Assembly: GCA_002359895.1 (NCBI GenBank)
Contig: DEOB01000011.1
Coordinates: 373,203-437,202, forward strand
Direction: 5' to 3'
DNA: 64,000 bases
DNA from: Stenotrophomonas sp. UBA2629
GTDB taxonomy: Bacteria; Pseudomonadota; Gammaproteobacteria; Xanthomonadales; Xanthomonadaceae
Of the stretch, positions 34,280 to 42,990 are shown piece after piece. A program made the translations under genes and the position numbers. The number at the start of each line of letters is the position of its first letter. The stretch's first letter is position 1. The notes under the pieces were generated by a model. It had not been told where the DNA came from, did not search any database, and saw nothing but the letters and a program-made list of their open reading frames with translations.

Positions 34280-34924
34280 ATGAACGAACACGTCGAAGCC
34301 GCCACCCCGCGCCCCACTTTCACGCCCATGGCGCAACGCTTTCGCGGCTTTCTGCCGGTAGTGGTGGACGTGGAAACCGGTGGTTTTGACTGCAACCGGC
34401 ATGCATTGCTGGAGATCGCCGCCATCCCCGTGGAGATGGACGACAACGGCCTGCTGTACCCCGGCCAGACCGCCAGCGCCCACGTCATTCCCGCCGAAGG
34501 CACCGAAATTGATCCCAAATCGCTGGAGGTGACCGGCATCGTGCTTGATCACCCGTTCCGGCTGGCCAAGCCAGAGCGCGAGGCGTTGGAGCACGTATTC
34601 GTGCCGGTGCGCGCTGCGATGAAGAAGTACAACTGCCAGCGCGCCATCCTGGTGGGGCACAACGCGCATTTCGACCTGAACTTCGTCAATGCCACTGTCA
34701 ACCGCAGTGGTCACAAGCGCAATCCGTTCCACCCTTTCAGCGTGTTCGACACGGTGACCCTGGCCGGCGTGGCTTACGGCCAGACGGTGCTGGCACGTGC
34801 CGTGCAGGCGGCAGGTTTCCCTTGGGATGCGAGCGAGGCGCACAGCGCGGTGTATGACACCGAACAAACCGCACGCCTGTTCTGCAAGATCGTCAACGCT
34901 TGGCCAACCTCGCCGCTGGCGTGA
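34280..34924 (+). CDS. rnt: Ribonuclease T
   Basis: 214 residues. DEDDh exonuclease: Asp30 and Glu32 in VVDVETGGF, the second Asp in GHNAHFDLNF, and His plus Asp in AHSAVYDTE. The NPFHPFSVFDT segment is specific to RNase T. It trims 3' ends of tRNA and other stable RNAs (CCA turnover, tRNA and 5S maturation) as a dimer in the cytosol. It is monocistronic and convergent with the GGDEF gene, whose end lies 3 nt away. Confidence 0.95.
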   Translation: MNEHVEAATPRPTFTPMAQRFRGFLPVVVDVETGGFDCNRHALLEIAAIPVEMDDNGLLYPGQTASAHVIPAEGTEIDPKSLEVTGIVLDHPFRLAKPEREALEHVFVPVRAAMKKYNCQRAILVGHNAHFDLNFVNATVNRSGHKRNPFHPFSVFDTVTLAGVAYGQTVLARAVQAAGFPWDASEAHSAVYDTEQTARLFCKIVNAWPTSPLA

Positions 34925-34927
34925 GCC

Positions 34928-35773
34928 TCACGCCACGCAGGTACGGGCACGCCCGTCCTGTTTGGCCTGCGTCAGCGCCCGTTTGGCACGTTGATAGAAC
35001 AGCACCGGCGCCTGGTCGTCACCCAACTGCACCGCACCCGCGCTGAAGGTGACCGCGATATCGCCTTCGCGATGGCCGCCCCATTGGCCGTATTGACCAA
35101 ACAACCGCTGCAACCGCTGGCACACGCGCTCTGCCTCGGCCAGCGCAGTGTTGCTCAACAGCACCGCGAACTCCTTGTTGCCCAAACGCGCGGCCATGTC
35201 CGATGCACGCAGGCTGCTGCGCAGCAGCTCACCCACTTCGCACAACACCAGGTCGCCCGTTGCGCGCGACCAGGTGTCGTTGATCTGCTTGAGGTGGTCA
35301 ATGCTCATCACCACCAGACTCAACTGCCTGCCCTCGCGCCGCGCCGATGCCATCTCGCGCAGCAGCGCGTCGTCGAACGCGCGCCGGTTGGGCAAGCCAC
35401 TGAGGTCATCTTCGTGCGCCAGTTGCGCGAAGGCTTCGGCCTGCTCATGCAGGCGTTGTTCCAGAGCGGCCTTTTCCTGCTCCAGCGCCTGCAGGCGCGC
35501 GTCGCTGTTCCCGGCCTGCTGTACCTGCTGCAGTGTGCGCAGCTGGCCGCGCTGGCGCAGCAGTTGGTACGCGCACAGCGCCAGAGCAATCAGTAGCAGC
35601 CCGCATACGCCGGCCAGCACACCCGGCGTCATCACCGTCGCAAGCACCGCTGCCGGCACGGTCATCGTCCGAGCCGCAGCCGGGCCGGCGATCCCGCCGC
35701 ACAGGCTGATGCCCATCAACACTTTTGCCACAGCCGTGCGGGTTCCCGATGCCGGAATCGCGTTCATTGCCAT
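34928..35773 (-). CDS. Membrane GGDEF-domain protein with degenerate active site (GNKEF) and intact I-site
   Basis: 281 residues. Two N-terminal hydrophobic segments (about 15-35 and 50-72) are followed by a coiled coil (80-118) and a GGDEF domain (about 120-281). The signature is Gly198-Asn-Lys-Glu-Phe202 instead of GGDEF/GGEEF, which should remove diguanylate cyclase activity. The inhibitory-site motif RxxD (Arg189-Ala-Ser-Asp192) stands five residues before it, as in binding-competent proteins. It is therefore likely a c-di-GMP receptor or scaffold rather than a synthase; binding is inferred. The start ATG at 35773 has a second ATG two codons on. Confidence 0.85.
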   Translation of the reverse strand: MAMNAIPASGTRTAVAKVLMGISLCGGIAGPAAARTMTVPAAVLATVMTPGVLAGVCGLLLIALALCAYQLLRQRGQLRTLQQVQQAGNSDARLQALEQEKAALEQRLHEQAEAFAQLAHEDDLSGLPNRRAFDDALLREMASARREGRQLSLVVMSIDHLKQINDTWSRATGDLVLCEVGELLRSSLRASDMAARLGNKEFAVLLSNTALAEAERVCQRLQRLFGQYGQWGGHREGDIAVTFSAGAVQLGDDQAPVLFYQRAKRALTQAKQDGRARTCVA

Positions 35774-35823
35774 CGCTCAAAGCCCCCTGAAGTGGGCTGA
35801 TACTAGCAAAGCTTTCGGGTGTT

Positions 35824-37239
35824 TCAGCTGTGCCTGTCGCGCTGCCCGGCCGCCCATTGCGGGCTGTCCCAACGCACCACGGCTTCCAGGCCACCTTCGG
35901 GGTGATTGCGCAGCACCAGGGTGGCGCCATCCTTCTCCGCCAGAGCACGGGCAATGGTCAAGCCCAAGCCGGCGCCGCCGGTTTCGCGCGACCGCGATGT
36001 CTCCAGCCGCAGGAACGGGGTGAACACCGCTTCCAGCGCGTCATCGGCCAAGCCGGGGCCGTTGTCGCGCACGATCACTTCCACCGCATCGCCCTCGCAG
36101 CGGGCGCTGACCTGCGCGCTGCGTCCGTATTTAACCGCGTTATCGACAAGGTTGGCGAACAGCCGGCGCATGGCCAATGGCCGCAACATCAGCACCGCGC
36201 CACAGCCCTGCGCCAACACCGCGTCATGGCCGGATTCGGCCGCATCCTCGGCCACGCTTTCCAGCAGTGAGTCCAGATCAAGTGCTGCGCGCTGCTCGGC
36301 ACTCTCGGCGCTGCGCGCCAACTCCAATCCTTCGCGGATCAATGCCTGCATCGCTGCCAGGTCACCAATCAAGCGCTCGCGCAGCACGTCGTCGGCAACG
36401 TTTTCCAGGCGCAGGCGCAGCCGCGTTAGCGGCGTCTGCAGGTCGTGGGTGATGGCCGCCAACATCTGCGTGCGCTCACCCAGATGGCGCTGTAGACGTC
36501 GCTGCATGGCATTGAAGGCCTGCGCGGCACGCTGCACTTCCAAGGGTCCTGTCACCGGCAGCGGCTCGCGCTGCAGATCCTGCCCCAGCTGGGTGGCGTG
36601 CGTGGCCAGACGCTGCAAGGGCGAACTTGCGATGCGTGCCACCACGTAAGCCAATGCACCAATGGCCAACACCAGCAACGACAGGAACCACGGATCAAAT
36701 GCCGAACCGGTGCGCTGCATGATGGCCGGGTACTCCAACGCGAGTCGCAGCGGCGTGCCGTCGCTCAGCTGCAACTCCACCAGCCGGCAACGCGGCGGCG
36801 TGAACGACGGATCGCGCTCACGCGCTGGCCGGGTGCGCGGCCCCCTTTCCGGTGGCGGCAGGAATTCTGGCAGCGGTGGCAGACACGCACGAAAACTGCT
36901 GGCACGCACCCGCGCATTGGCGACCACACCACCACGTGCAGCCAGCACCTCCATCAAGGCCCGGTCTTCATCGCCAATGCGGAACTCGCCCTTCACCTCA
37001 CGCACGCTCGGGCCACCCACAGCCAATAGCCGTGTGCGCAGCTCGGGGTTGCCATCAATCAGATTGACGAAGCCCTGCAGACGGTCGGCGATACGCGCCA
37101 GATTCTGTCGCTCGAATTCCTGCTGCCGGCGCGACTCGGCCAGCAACGTCGCGCCGATCGCCGCCACCATCATGCCCACCAGCAGAATGACGAACAGGCG
37201 CCCCGCCATCGACGACAGGAACCGGCGCAGGCGTGTCAT
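35824..37239 (-). CDS. Sensor histidine kinase (EnvZ/OmpR class)
   Basis: 471 residues. Two membrane helices (about 14-34 and 182-202) flank a periplasmic domain of about 145 residues rich in Pro/Arg (114-155) with two cysteines (Cys119, Cys151). HAMP (about 203-255), HisKA with the phospho-accepting His265 (AAITHDLQTPL), and HATPase with VDNAVKYG, DNGPGL and GGAGLGL complete it. Its ATG overlaps the response-regulator stop by 4 nt. The pair is divergent from the MacAB-type exporter and may control it, for example in answer to an antimicrobial or envelope signal; the ligand is unknown. Confidence 0.93.
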   Translation of the reverse strand: MTRLRRFLSSMAGRLFVILLVGMMVAAIGATLLAESRRQQEFERQNLARIADRLQGFVNLIDGNPELRTRLLAVGGPSVREVKGEFRIGDEDRALMEVLAARGGVVANARVRASSFRACLPPLPEFLPPPERGPRTRPARERDPSFTPPRCRLVELQLSDGTPLRLALEYPAIMQRTGSAFDPWFLSLLVLAIGALAYVVARIASSPLQRLATHATQLGQDLQREPLPVTGPLEVQRAAQAFNAMQRRLQRHLGERTQMLAAITHDLQTPLTRLRLRLENVADDVLRERLIGDLAAMQALIREGLELARSAESAEQRAALDLDSLLESVAEDAAESGHDAVLAQGCGAVLMLRPLAMRRLFANLVDNAVKYGRSAQVSARCEGDAVEVIVRDNGPGLADDALEAVFTPFLRLETSRSRETGGAGLGLTIARALAEKDGATLVLRNHPEGGLEAVVRWDSPQWAAGQRDRHS

Positions 37240-37964
37240 TCCAGCGCTACCGCACTGGCAAACACATAGCCTTCGTTGCGCACGGTTTTGATCAGGCCAT
37301 CGCTACCGCCGCCGTCACCCAGCTTCTGCCGCAGGCGGCTGACCTGCAGGTCGATGGCGCGGTCCTGCGATTCGTAGCTGCGGCCGGTACTCAGCGCCAC
37401 CAGCTGTTCGCGCGACAACACTTTGTTGGCATGCGCGACAAACACGCGCAGCAAGCGGAATTCCGCCCCGGAGAGCATCACCACGCGCCCGGCAGGGTCC
37501 ACCAGATGCCGATGTTCCAGGTCGAACACCCAATCAGAAAACGCAGCGCGTCGTATCGCCAAAGGTTCCAGATTGGCCGGCAATGCTTCTGTCCTGCGCA
37601 GCACATTGCGGATGCGCGCCAACAGTTCGCGCGGCTCGAAGGGCTTTGCCAGGTAATCATCGGCGCCCATTTCAAGCCCCAGCACGCGGTCGATGGGTTC
37701 GCTGCGTGCGGTCAGCATGATCACCGGGGTGCTGGAGCGCGCGCGGATGTCGCGGCACAACGACAGGCCATCTTCGCGCGGCAGATTGAGGTCCAGCACG
37801 ATCAGGTCGATATGCTCGCGCGCCAATACCTGCCGCATCTGTTGACCATCACCGGCCGTGCTCACGGCATAGCCGGCCCGTCCCAGCTGTTCGGCCAGCA
37901 GGCTGCGGATGTCGCTGTCGTCGTCTACCACCAACAAGCGGTGCATGTTCTGTACGTCCGTCAT
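37236..37964 (-). CDS. OmpR-family response regulator
   Basis: 242 residues. The receiver domain has the acidic pair Asp14/Asp15 (VVDDDSD) and the phospho-acceptor Asp58 (LIVLDLNLP). A C-terminal winged helix (about 135-240) has the OmpR/PhoB recognition helix RAIDLQVSRLRQKL. ATG 37964 is chosen; a second ATG at 37946 (MHRLLVV) is possible, and an in-frame ATG lies at 37979. It is the first gene of the two-component operon and is divergent from macA across a gap of about 200 nt that should hold both promoters. Confidence 0.92.
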   Translation of the reverse strand: MTDVQNMHRLLVVDDDSDIRSLLAEQLGRAGYAVSTAGDGQQMRQVLAREHIDLIVLDLNLPREDGLSLCRDIRARSSTPVIMLTARSEPIDRVLGLEMGADDYLAKPFEPRELLARIRNVLRRTEALPANLEPLAIRRAAFSDWVFDLEHRHLVDPAGRVVMLSGAEFRLLRVFVAHANKVLSREQLVALSTGRSYESQDRAIDLQVSRLRQKLGDGGGSDGLIKTVRNEGYVFASAVALE

Positions 37965-38168
37965 GGCGCCATGATCCATGCTAGCGGATGAACATGCGTG
38001 ATCGCGCATGTATCGCTGCGTATCAACGGTATTGACTGATACACGGTGATACACGCCGCCCCGGCGCGGACACAAAACGACATAGAGCGAGCATTGAGCG
38101 CCCGTCGCGGCCTGTACACACTGGCATTGACGCCGCGGCCTGCGGCCCGCCATGAGTGCCCCACCATC

Positions 38169-39500
38169 GTGAAGCTGCTGCCCTCCTCCCGCCGTAACCG
38201 CCTGCTGCTTGCCATCGCCGCCCTTGCTTTGATCGCCGGTGGCGCGGCGTGGGCCCTGCGCAAACCCGCCGCACCGTCGATGGCCACCTCGCCGGTTACC
38301 CGCGGCAACCTGGAACAGACCGTCGATGCCACCGGCGTGATTGACGCCTACAAGCTGGTCAGTGTTGGCGCGCAGGCGTCGGGCCAGATCAAGCGGCTGA
38401 CGGTGCAGTTGGGCGATGTGGTCAAACAGGGCGACCTGATTGCCGAGATTGATTCGGTAACCCAGGAAAACAGCCTGAAAAACGCACAGGCCGCGCTGGA
38501 GAACATCCGCGCCCAGCGCGCGGTGCAGACCGCCTCGCTGAAAGAATCGGAACTGGCATTCGCCCGACAGAAGGAGATGCTGGCTGCCGAGGCCACCTCG
38601 CGCTCGGAGTACGAATCGGCCGAAGCCAACCTGGCCAGCACCCGCGCGCAGATCCGCGCACTGGACGCGCAGATCCGCCAGCGCGAAACCGAACTGGGCA
38701 CCGCCCAGGCCAACCTGGGCTACACCCGCATCACCGCGCCCATCGACGGCACCGTGGTGGCGGTGGTTGCCGAAGAAGGCCGCACCGTGAATGCCAATCA
38801 ATCGGCGCCGACCATCGTCAAGCTGGCGCGGCTGGACCTGGTCACCGTCAACGCGGAAATCTCCGAGGCCGATGTGGTCAAGGTCAAACCCGGCATGCCG
38901 GTGTACTTCACCATTCTGGGCAACCCGGACCACCGCTATGAGGCCAAGCTGCGCACAGTGAACCCGGCGCCGGCGTCGATCAGCACCGACAGCACCAGTT
39001 CCAGCAGTTCGTCCTCGTCCAGCTCAAGCACGGCGGTGTATTACAACGCGCTGTTTGATGTGGAGAACCCGGACGGCACGCTGCGCATCGACATGACCGC
39101 GCAGGTGTCGGTGATGTTGGCGCAGGCCACTGACGCGTTGCTGATCCCCACCGTCGCGCTCGGCCCCAAGGTAGCCGAAGGTGCAGGCCCCGCCGCCGCC
39201 GGCACCCAGCGTGCCCCGCGCAGCAAGACGGAAGCACAGCGCCCGCAACGGCGTCAGCCTGACGCCGCTGCACTGGCCAAGAGCAGCAGCTACATGGTGC
39301 GCGTGGTCGGCAAGGACGGGCAGCCGGAGCCGCGCAAGATCAAGGTCGGTTTGAACAATGGCTCCAACGTCGAAGTGACCGAAGGCCTGAGCGAAGGTGA
39401 GCTGGTCGTGGTCGGCGAAGTCAGTGCCGGCGACAAGGCCAACGCGCGCAGCGGCCAGCGCAGCCCGATGGGCCCGATGATGGGCGGGCCACGTCGATGA
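38169..39500 (+). CDS. macA: MacA-like periplasmic adaptor (membrane fusion protein)
   Basis: 443 residues from a GTG at 38169; a longer frame from 38046 has no family support. An N-terminal membrane anchor (about 12-32) is followed by a barrel-sandwich hybrid domain (SVGAQASGQIKRLTVQLGDVVKQG), an alpha-helical hairpin (about 95-180), the returning half (YTRITAPIDGTVV), and beta-barrel and membrane-proximal domains. At about 271-287 there is a serine-rich run of roughly 12 Ser, and near 340-375 an Ala/Arg/Gln-rich loop, both unusual insertions. It bridges MacB to an outer-membrane channel. The stop overlaps the macB ATG by 4 nt. Confidence 0.92.
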   Translation: MKLLPSSRRNRLLLAIAALALIAGGAAWALRKPAAPSMATSPVTRGNLEQTVDATGVIDAYKLVSVGAQASGQIKRLTVQLGDVVKQGDLIAEIDSVTQENSLKNAQAALENIRAQRAVQTASLKESELAFARQKEMLAAEATSRSEYESAEANLASTRAQIRALDAQIRQRETELGTAQANLGYTRITAPIDGTVVAVVAEEGRTVNANQSAPTIVKLARLDLVTVNAEISEADVVKVKPGMPVYFTILGNPDHRYEAKLRTVNPAPASISTDSTSSSSSSSSSSSTAVYYNALFDVENPDGTLRIDMTAQVSVMLAQATDALLIPTVALGPKVAEGAGPAAAGTQRAPRSKTEAQRPQRRQPDAAALAKSSSYMVRVVGKDGQPEPRKIKVGLNNGSNVEVTEGLSEGELVVVGEVSAGDKANARSGQRSPMGPMMGGPRR

Positions 39501-41449
39501 GCCAACCGCTGCTGCAACTACGCGAGCTACGCCGCGAGTTTCCGGCCGGCGAAGAAACCATCGCCGTGCTCAAAGACGTCAACCTCGACATCCATGCCGG
39601 TGAAATGGTGGCCATCGTCGGTCAGTCCGGCTCGGGCAAATCGACGCTGATGAACATTCTGGGCTGCCTAGACCGCCCCACCGTCGGCTCGTACCGTGTG
39701 GCCGGCCGCGAGACCGGCAACATGCAGCCCGATGAGCTGGCCGAACTGCGCCGCGAACATTTCGGCTTCATCTTCCAGCGCTATCACCTGCTGGGTGATC
39801 TGGATGCACGTGGCAACGTGGAAGTGCCTGCCATCTATGCCGGCACGCCATCGGATGCGCGTCGTGCCCGCGCCGAGGGCCTGCTTGCACGGCTGGGGTT
39901 GTCCGACCGCATGGGGCACAAGCCGGGCCAGTTGTCCGGCGGCCAGCAGCAGCGCGTGTCCATCGCCCGTGCGCTGATGAACGGTGGCGAGGTGATCCTG
40001 GCCGATGAACCCACCGGTGCGCTGGACAGTGCCTCCGGCGAGGACGTGATGAAAATCCTCGGTGAGCTGCATGCTGAAGGCCACACCATCATCATCGTCA
40101 CCCACGACATGCATGTGGCCGAACATGCGCAACGCATCATCGAGATCCGCGATGGTGTGATCATCGCCGACCGCCACAACGACAAGGTGCCGGCGCTGAT
40201 CAGGCAGGACCGCCCCGCCCCGTTAAAAACCGGCGGTAGCGCGTTCCAGGCGGCGCGAGATCGTTTTGTCGAAGCGTTCCGCATGGCCTTGCTGGCGATG
40301 AACGCACACCGCCTGCGCACCTTCCTGACCATGCTCGGCATCATCATCGGCATCGCTTCGGTGGTGTCGGTGGTGGCGATGGGCAACGGCTCGCAGCAGG
40401 AGATTCTGAAAAACATCTCGGCGCTGGGCACCAACACCATCGACGTCTATCCCGGTCGTGGCTTCGGCGACATGCGCTCAGGCCGCGTGCAGACGCTCAA
40501 GGCCAGCGATGCCGATGCCTTGGCCGCGCAGAGCTACATCGACAGCGCCACGCCCAGTGTGTCCAGCTCGGTTACCGCGCGCGTGGGCAACAAAGCCGCA
40601 AGCGCGCAGGTCAGCGGCATCGGCGAGCAATACTTCCGGGTAAAGGGCATGACGCTGGTGTCGGGCCGCTACTTCGACCAAAGCGAGGTGAAGAGCCTGG
40701 CCCAGGTCGTGCTCATCGACGAAAACACCCAGACGCAGTTGTTCGGCAGCGACGACCCGCTTGGCCGGGTGGTACTGCTGGGCAATGTGCCGGCGCGTGT
40801 GATTGGCGTGGCCAAGCGGCAATCCATGGGCTTTGGTGGCAGCACCAGCCTCAATGTGTGGGCGCCGTACACCACGGTGATGTCGCGCATGCTCGGGCAG
40901 AGCTACATCAGCGGCATCACGGTGCGGGTCAAGGACGACACGCCGATGGATGCGGCGCAGGCGGCCATCACCAAGCTGCTCACCCTGCGCCATGGCACCG
41001 AGGACTTCTTCCTCAGCAACACCGCCGAGATCCGCGAGACCATCGCCTCCACCACCAAGACGATGACCCTGCTGATCGGCGCGATTGCCGCCATCGCACT
41101 GGTGGTGGGCGGTATCGGCGTGATGAACATCATGCTGGTGTCGGTGACCGAGCGTACCCGCGAGATCGGCGTGCGCATGGCCGTGGGCGCGCGGCAAAGT
41201 GACATCCGCCAGCAGTTCCTGATCGAGGCGGTGCTGGTGTGCCTGCTGGGCGGTGTGCTCGGCATTGTGATGGCGCTGTCTATCGGCTGGGCGTTCAAGA
41301 CCTTCGGCGCCAGTTTCACGCTGCTTTTTTCCACCGGCTCAATCATCGCCGCCTTCGCCTGTTCGACCCTGATCGGCGTGGCGTTTGGTTTCCTGCCGGC
41401 CCGCAATGCCGCACAGCTCGACCCCGTGGAGGCGTTGGCCCGCGAATGA
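39497..41449 (+). CDS. macB: MacB-like ABC transporter (ATPase-permease fusion)
   Basis: 650 residues. The N-terminal ABC domain (1-230) carries Walker A GQSGSGKST, signature LSGGQQQRVSIARAL and Walker B VILADEPTGALD. The C-terminal half has one helix near 275, the large periplasmic MacB domain (about 300-520) and three FtsX-type helices (about 525-640). As a mechanotransmission pump it expels substrates such as macrolides, peptides or lipopeptides from the periplasm through an outer-membrane channel. It overlaps both macA and the outer-membrane factor gene by 4 nt, forming a complete tripartite exporter. Confidence 0.95.
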   Translation: MSQPLLQLRELRREFPAGEETIAVLKDVNLDIHAGEMVAIVGQSGSGKSTLMNILGCLDRPTVGSYRVAGRETGNMQPDELAELRREHFGFIFQRYHLLGDLDARGNVEVPAIYAGTPSDARRARAEGLLARLGLSDRMGHKPGQLSGGQQQRVSIARALMNGGEVILADEPTGALDSASGEDVMKILGELHAEGHTIIIVTHDMHVAEHAQRIIEIRDGVIIADRHNDKVPALIRQDRPAPLKTGGSAFQAARDRFVEAFRMALLAMNAHRLRTFLTMLGIIIGIASVVSVVAMGNGSQQEILKNISALGTNTIDVYPGRGFGDMRSGRVQTLKASDADALAAQSYIDSATPSVSSSVTARVGNKAASAQVSGIGEQYFRVKGMTLVSGRYFDQSEVKSLAQVVLIDENTQTQLFGSDDPLGRVVLLGNVPARVIGVAKRQSMGFGGSTSLNVWAPYTTVMSRMLGQSYISGITVRVKDDTPMDAAQAAITKLLTLRHGTEDFFLSNTAEIRETIASTTKTMTLLIGAIAAIALVVGGIGVMNIMLVSVTERTREIGVRMAVGARQSDIRQQFLIEAVLVCLLGGVLGIVMALSIGWAFKTFGASFTLLFSTGSIIAAFACSTLIGVAFGFLPARNAAQLDPVEALARE

Positions 41450-42885
41450 ACAAGACCATGATCCGTTCCCCATTGCAGATGTTCCGCCCCCTGCTGCTCA
41501 CCAGCGCACTGACCGCACTGTTGGCTGGTTGTGCCACCACCCCCAGCGCTGATCCTGCGGCGCAGCTGCAGGTTGCCGCGCAGTACGGCCGTGGTGATGC
41601 CATCGCCAATGCGCCTGCGCAGGCTGCTCAACGCAACCTCACCGCACCGCCTGCCGACGTGCGCGCCGATGCGTGGTGGCAGGGCTTTGCCGATCCGCGA
41701 CTGGATCAGTTGATCGAACGCGTGCTCGACAGCAACACCGACATGGCCTCGGCCGGGTTGAAGATGGAACGCGCGCGCGTTCAAGCCGGGTTGGCCGGGC
41801 TGGATCTGTGGCCGCAGGCGTCGGGTTCGGCAAGTGCCAATGGCAGCCGCAGCATCGACAGCGGCGACGACTGGTCACGCAACCATAGCGCCAGCGTGTC
41901 GCTGGGTTGGGAGCTGGACCTGTGGGGCAAGCTGCGAGGCCAGCGCGACATCGCCCGCTGGGAAGCGCAGGCCACCGCGCAGGATCTGCAGAGCACGGTG
42001 CTGAGCCTGATTGGCCAGAGCTGCGAGCTGTACTGGCAGCTGGGCTACCTCAATCAATCCATCGCCACCGGCCAGTCCAACCTGGAACGGCTGGAACGCA
42101 CCGCCTCGCTGGTGCAGACCCAGTTTGATGCCGGTGCGGTATCGCGCCTTGAAGTGCGCCAGGCACGGCAGAACATCGAAAGCCAACGGGCTGCCAAAGC
42201 GCAGCTGGAACAGCAGCGTGTCGAAACCCGCAACGCATTGACCGTGCTGCTGGACGGTCAACCGTGGCCGCAGGCCAACGAGCCGCAGAATCTGGATGTC
42301 GCCCACAGCCCGGACATCGCCGAAGGCCTGCCGGCCGAACTGTTGGCGCGCCGGCCGGACCTGCGCGCAGCCGAACTTCGACTGCAGCAGTCACTGGCCA
42401 GCATCAAGGTCACTGCCACCAGCTACTACCCGAGCCTGAGTCTGAGCGGCAGTGTCGGTAGCTCCAGTCCATCATTGGGCAATGTGCTGAGTAACCCGGT
42501 GGCAACGCTGGGCGCCGGCCTGAGCCTGCCGTTCCTGAAATTCCGGCAGATGCAGCTGGACATCGATTCGGCTGACCTGTCGTATCAGATTGCCGCCAAC
42601 GATTTCCGCCGCACGCTGTACACCGCGCTGTCGGAAGTGGACAACGCGCTGTCGGCACGCACGCGGTTGGCCGAGCAGGTGGCCTCGGCGCAGGCGTCCT
42701 ATGACGAAGCCGTGGAGATCGCCCGCCTGTATGAAGTGCGTTACCGCGCCGGTGCCACCGATCTGCGGACGTGGCTGGAAGCGCAGCAGACGCGCCGCAA
42801 TGCCGAGTTGTCGCTGGCGCAGGTCAAGCGCAGCCAGTTGGTCAACGATGTGACGCTGTACAAGGCGTTGGGTGGTGGCGCTTAA
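41446..42885 (+). CDS. Outer membrane efflux lipoprotein (NodT/OprM family)
   Basis: 479 residues. Lipoprotein signal LLAGC (Cys29). Two TolC-type repeats are present, each with WELDLWGKLR-like and PVATLGAGLSLPFLKF-like segments that delimit the coiled-coil barrel strands, plus an RRPDLRAAE motif characteristic of NodT-type factors. It forms a trimeric channel through the outer membrane for MacAB. The ATG overlaps the macB stop by 4 nt. A hairpin follows the stop. Confidence 0.92.
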   Translation: MNKTMIRSPLQMFRPLLLTSALTALLAGCATTPSADPAAQLQVAAQYGRGDAIANAPAQAAQRNLTAPPADVRADAWWQGFADPRLDQLIERVLDSNTDMASAGLKMERARVQAGLAGLDLWPQASGSASANGSRSIDSGDDWSRNHSASVSLGWELDLWGKLRGQRDIARWEAQATAQDLQSTVLSLIGQSCELYWQLGYLNQSIATGQSNLERLERTASLVQTQFDAGAVSRLEVRQARQNIESQRAAKAQLEQQRVETRNALTVLLDGQPWPQANEPQNLDVAHSPDIAEGLPAELLARRPDLRAAELRLQQSLASIKVTATSYYPSLSLSGSVGSSSPSLGNVLSNPVATLGAGLSLPFLKFRQMQLDIDSADLSYQIAANDFRRTLYTALSEVDNALSARTRLAEQVASAQASYDEAVEIARLYEVRYRAGATDLRTWLEAQQTRRNAELSLAQVKRSQLVNDVTLYKALGGGA

Positions 42886-42902
42886 CCGCGGTGATGGCCG
42901 GG

Positions 42903-42933
42903 TCCCTTCTCCCTCACGCGGGTGAAGGGATTT
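42903..42933 (+). terminator. Terminator after the macAB-OMF operon
   Basis: TCCCTTC / GAAGGGA stem with an inner CCC/GGG pairing and a short T-tract, 17 nt after the stop. It resembles the REP-type CCCTCTCCC hairpins elsewhere in the window. Confidence 0.55.
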
Positions 42934-42990
42934 CGGCGTGCATTTTCAGCGCTGCTGCAGGCAACTCAGGGCTGCAACAACCCGCGCCTG

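Noticed and set aside
38989..39031. Serine-codon run in macA considered as a frameshift or sequencing artefact
   Set aside because: Reading frame stays open and conserved MacA segments continue after it, so it is a low-complexity insertion.
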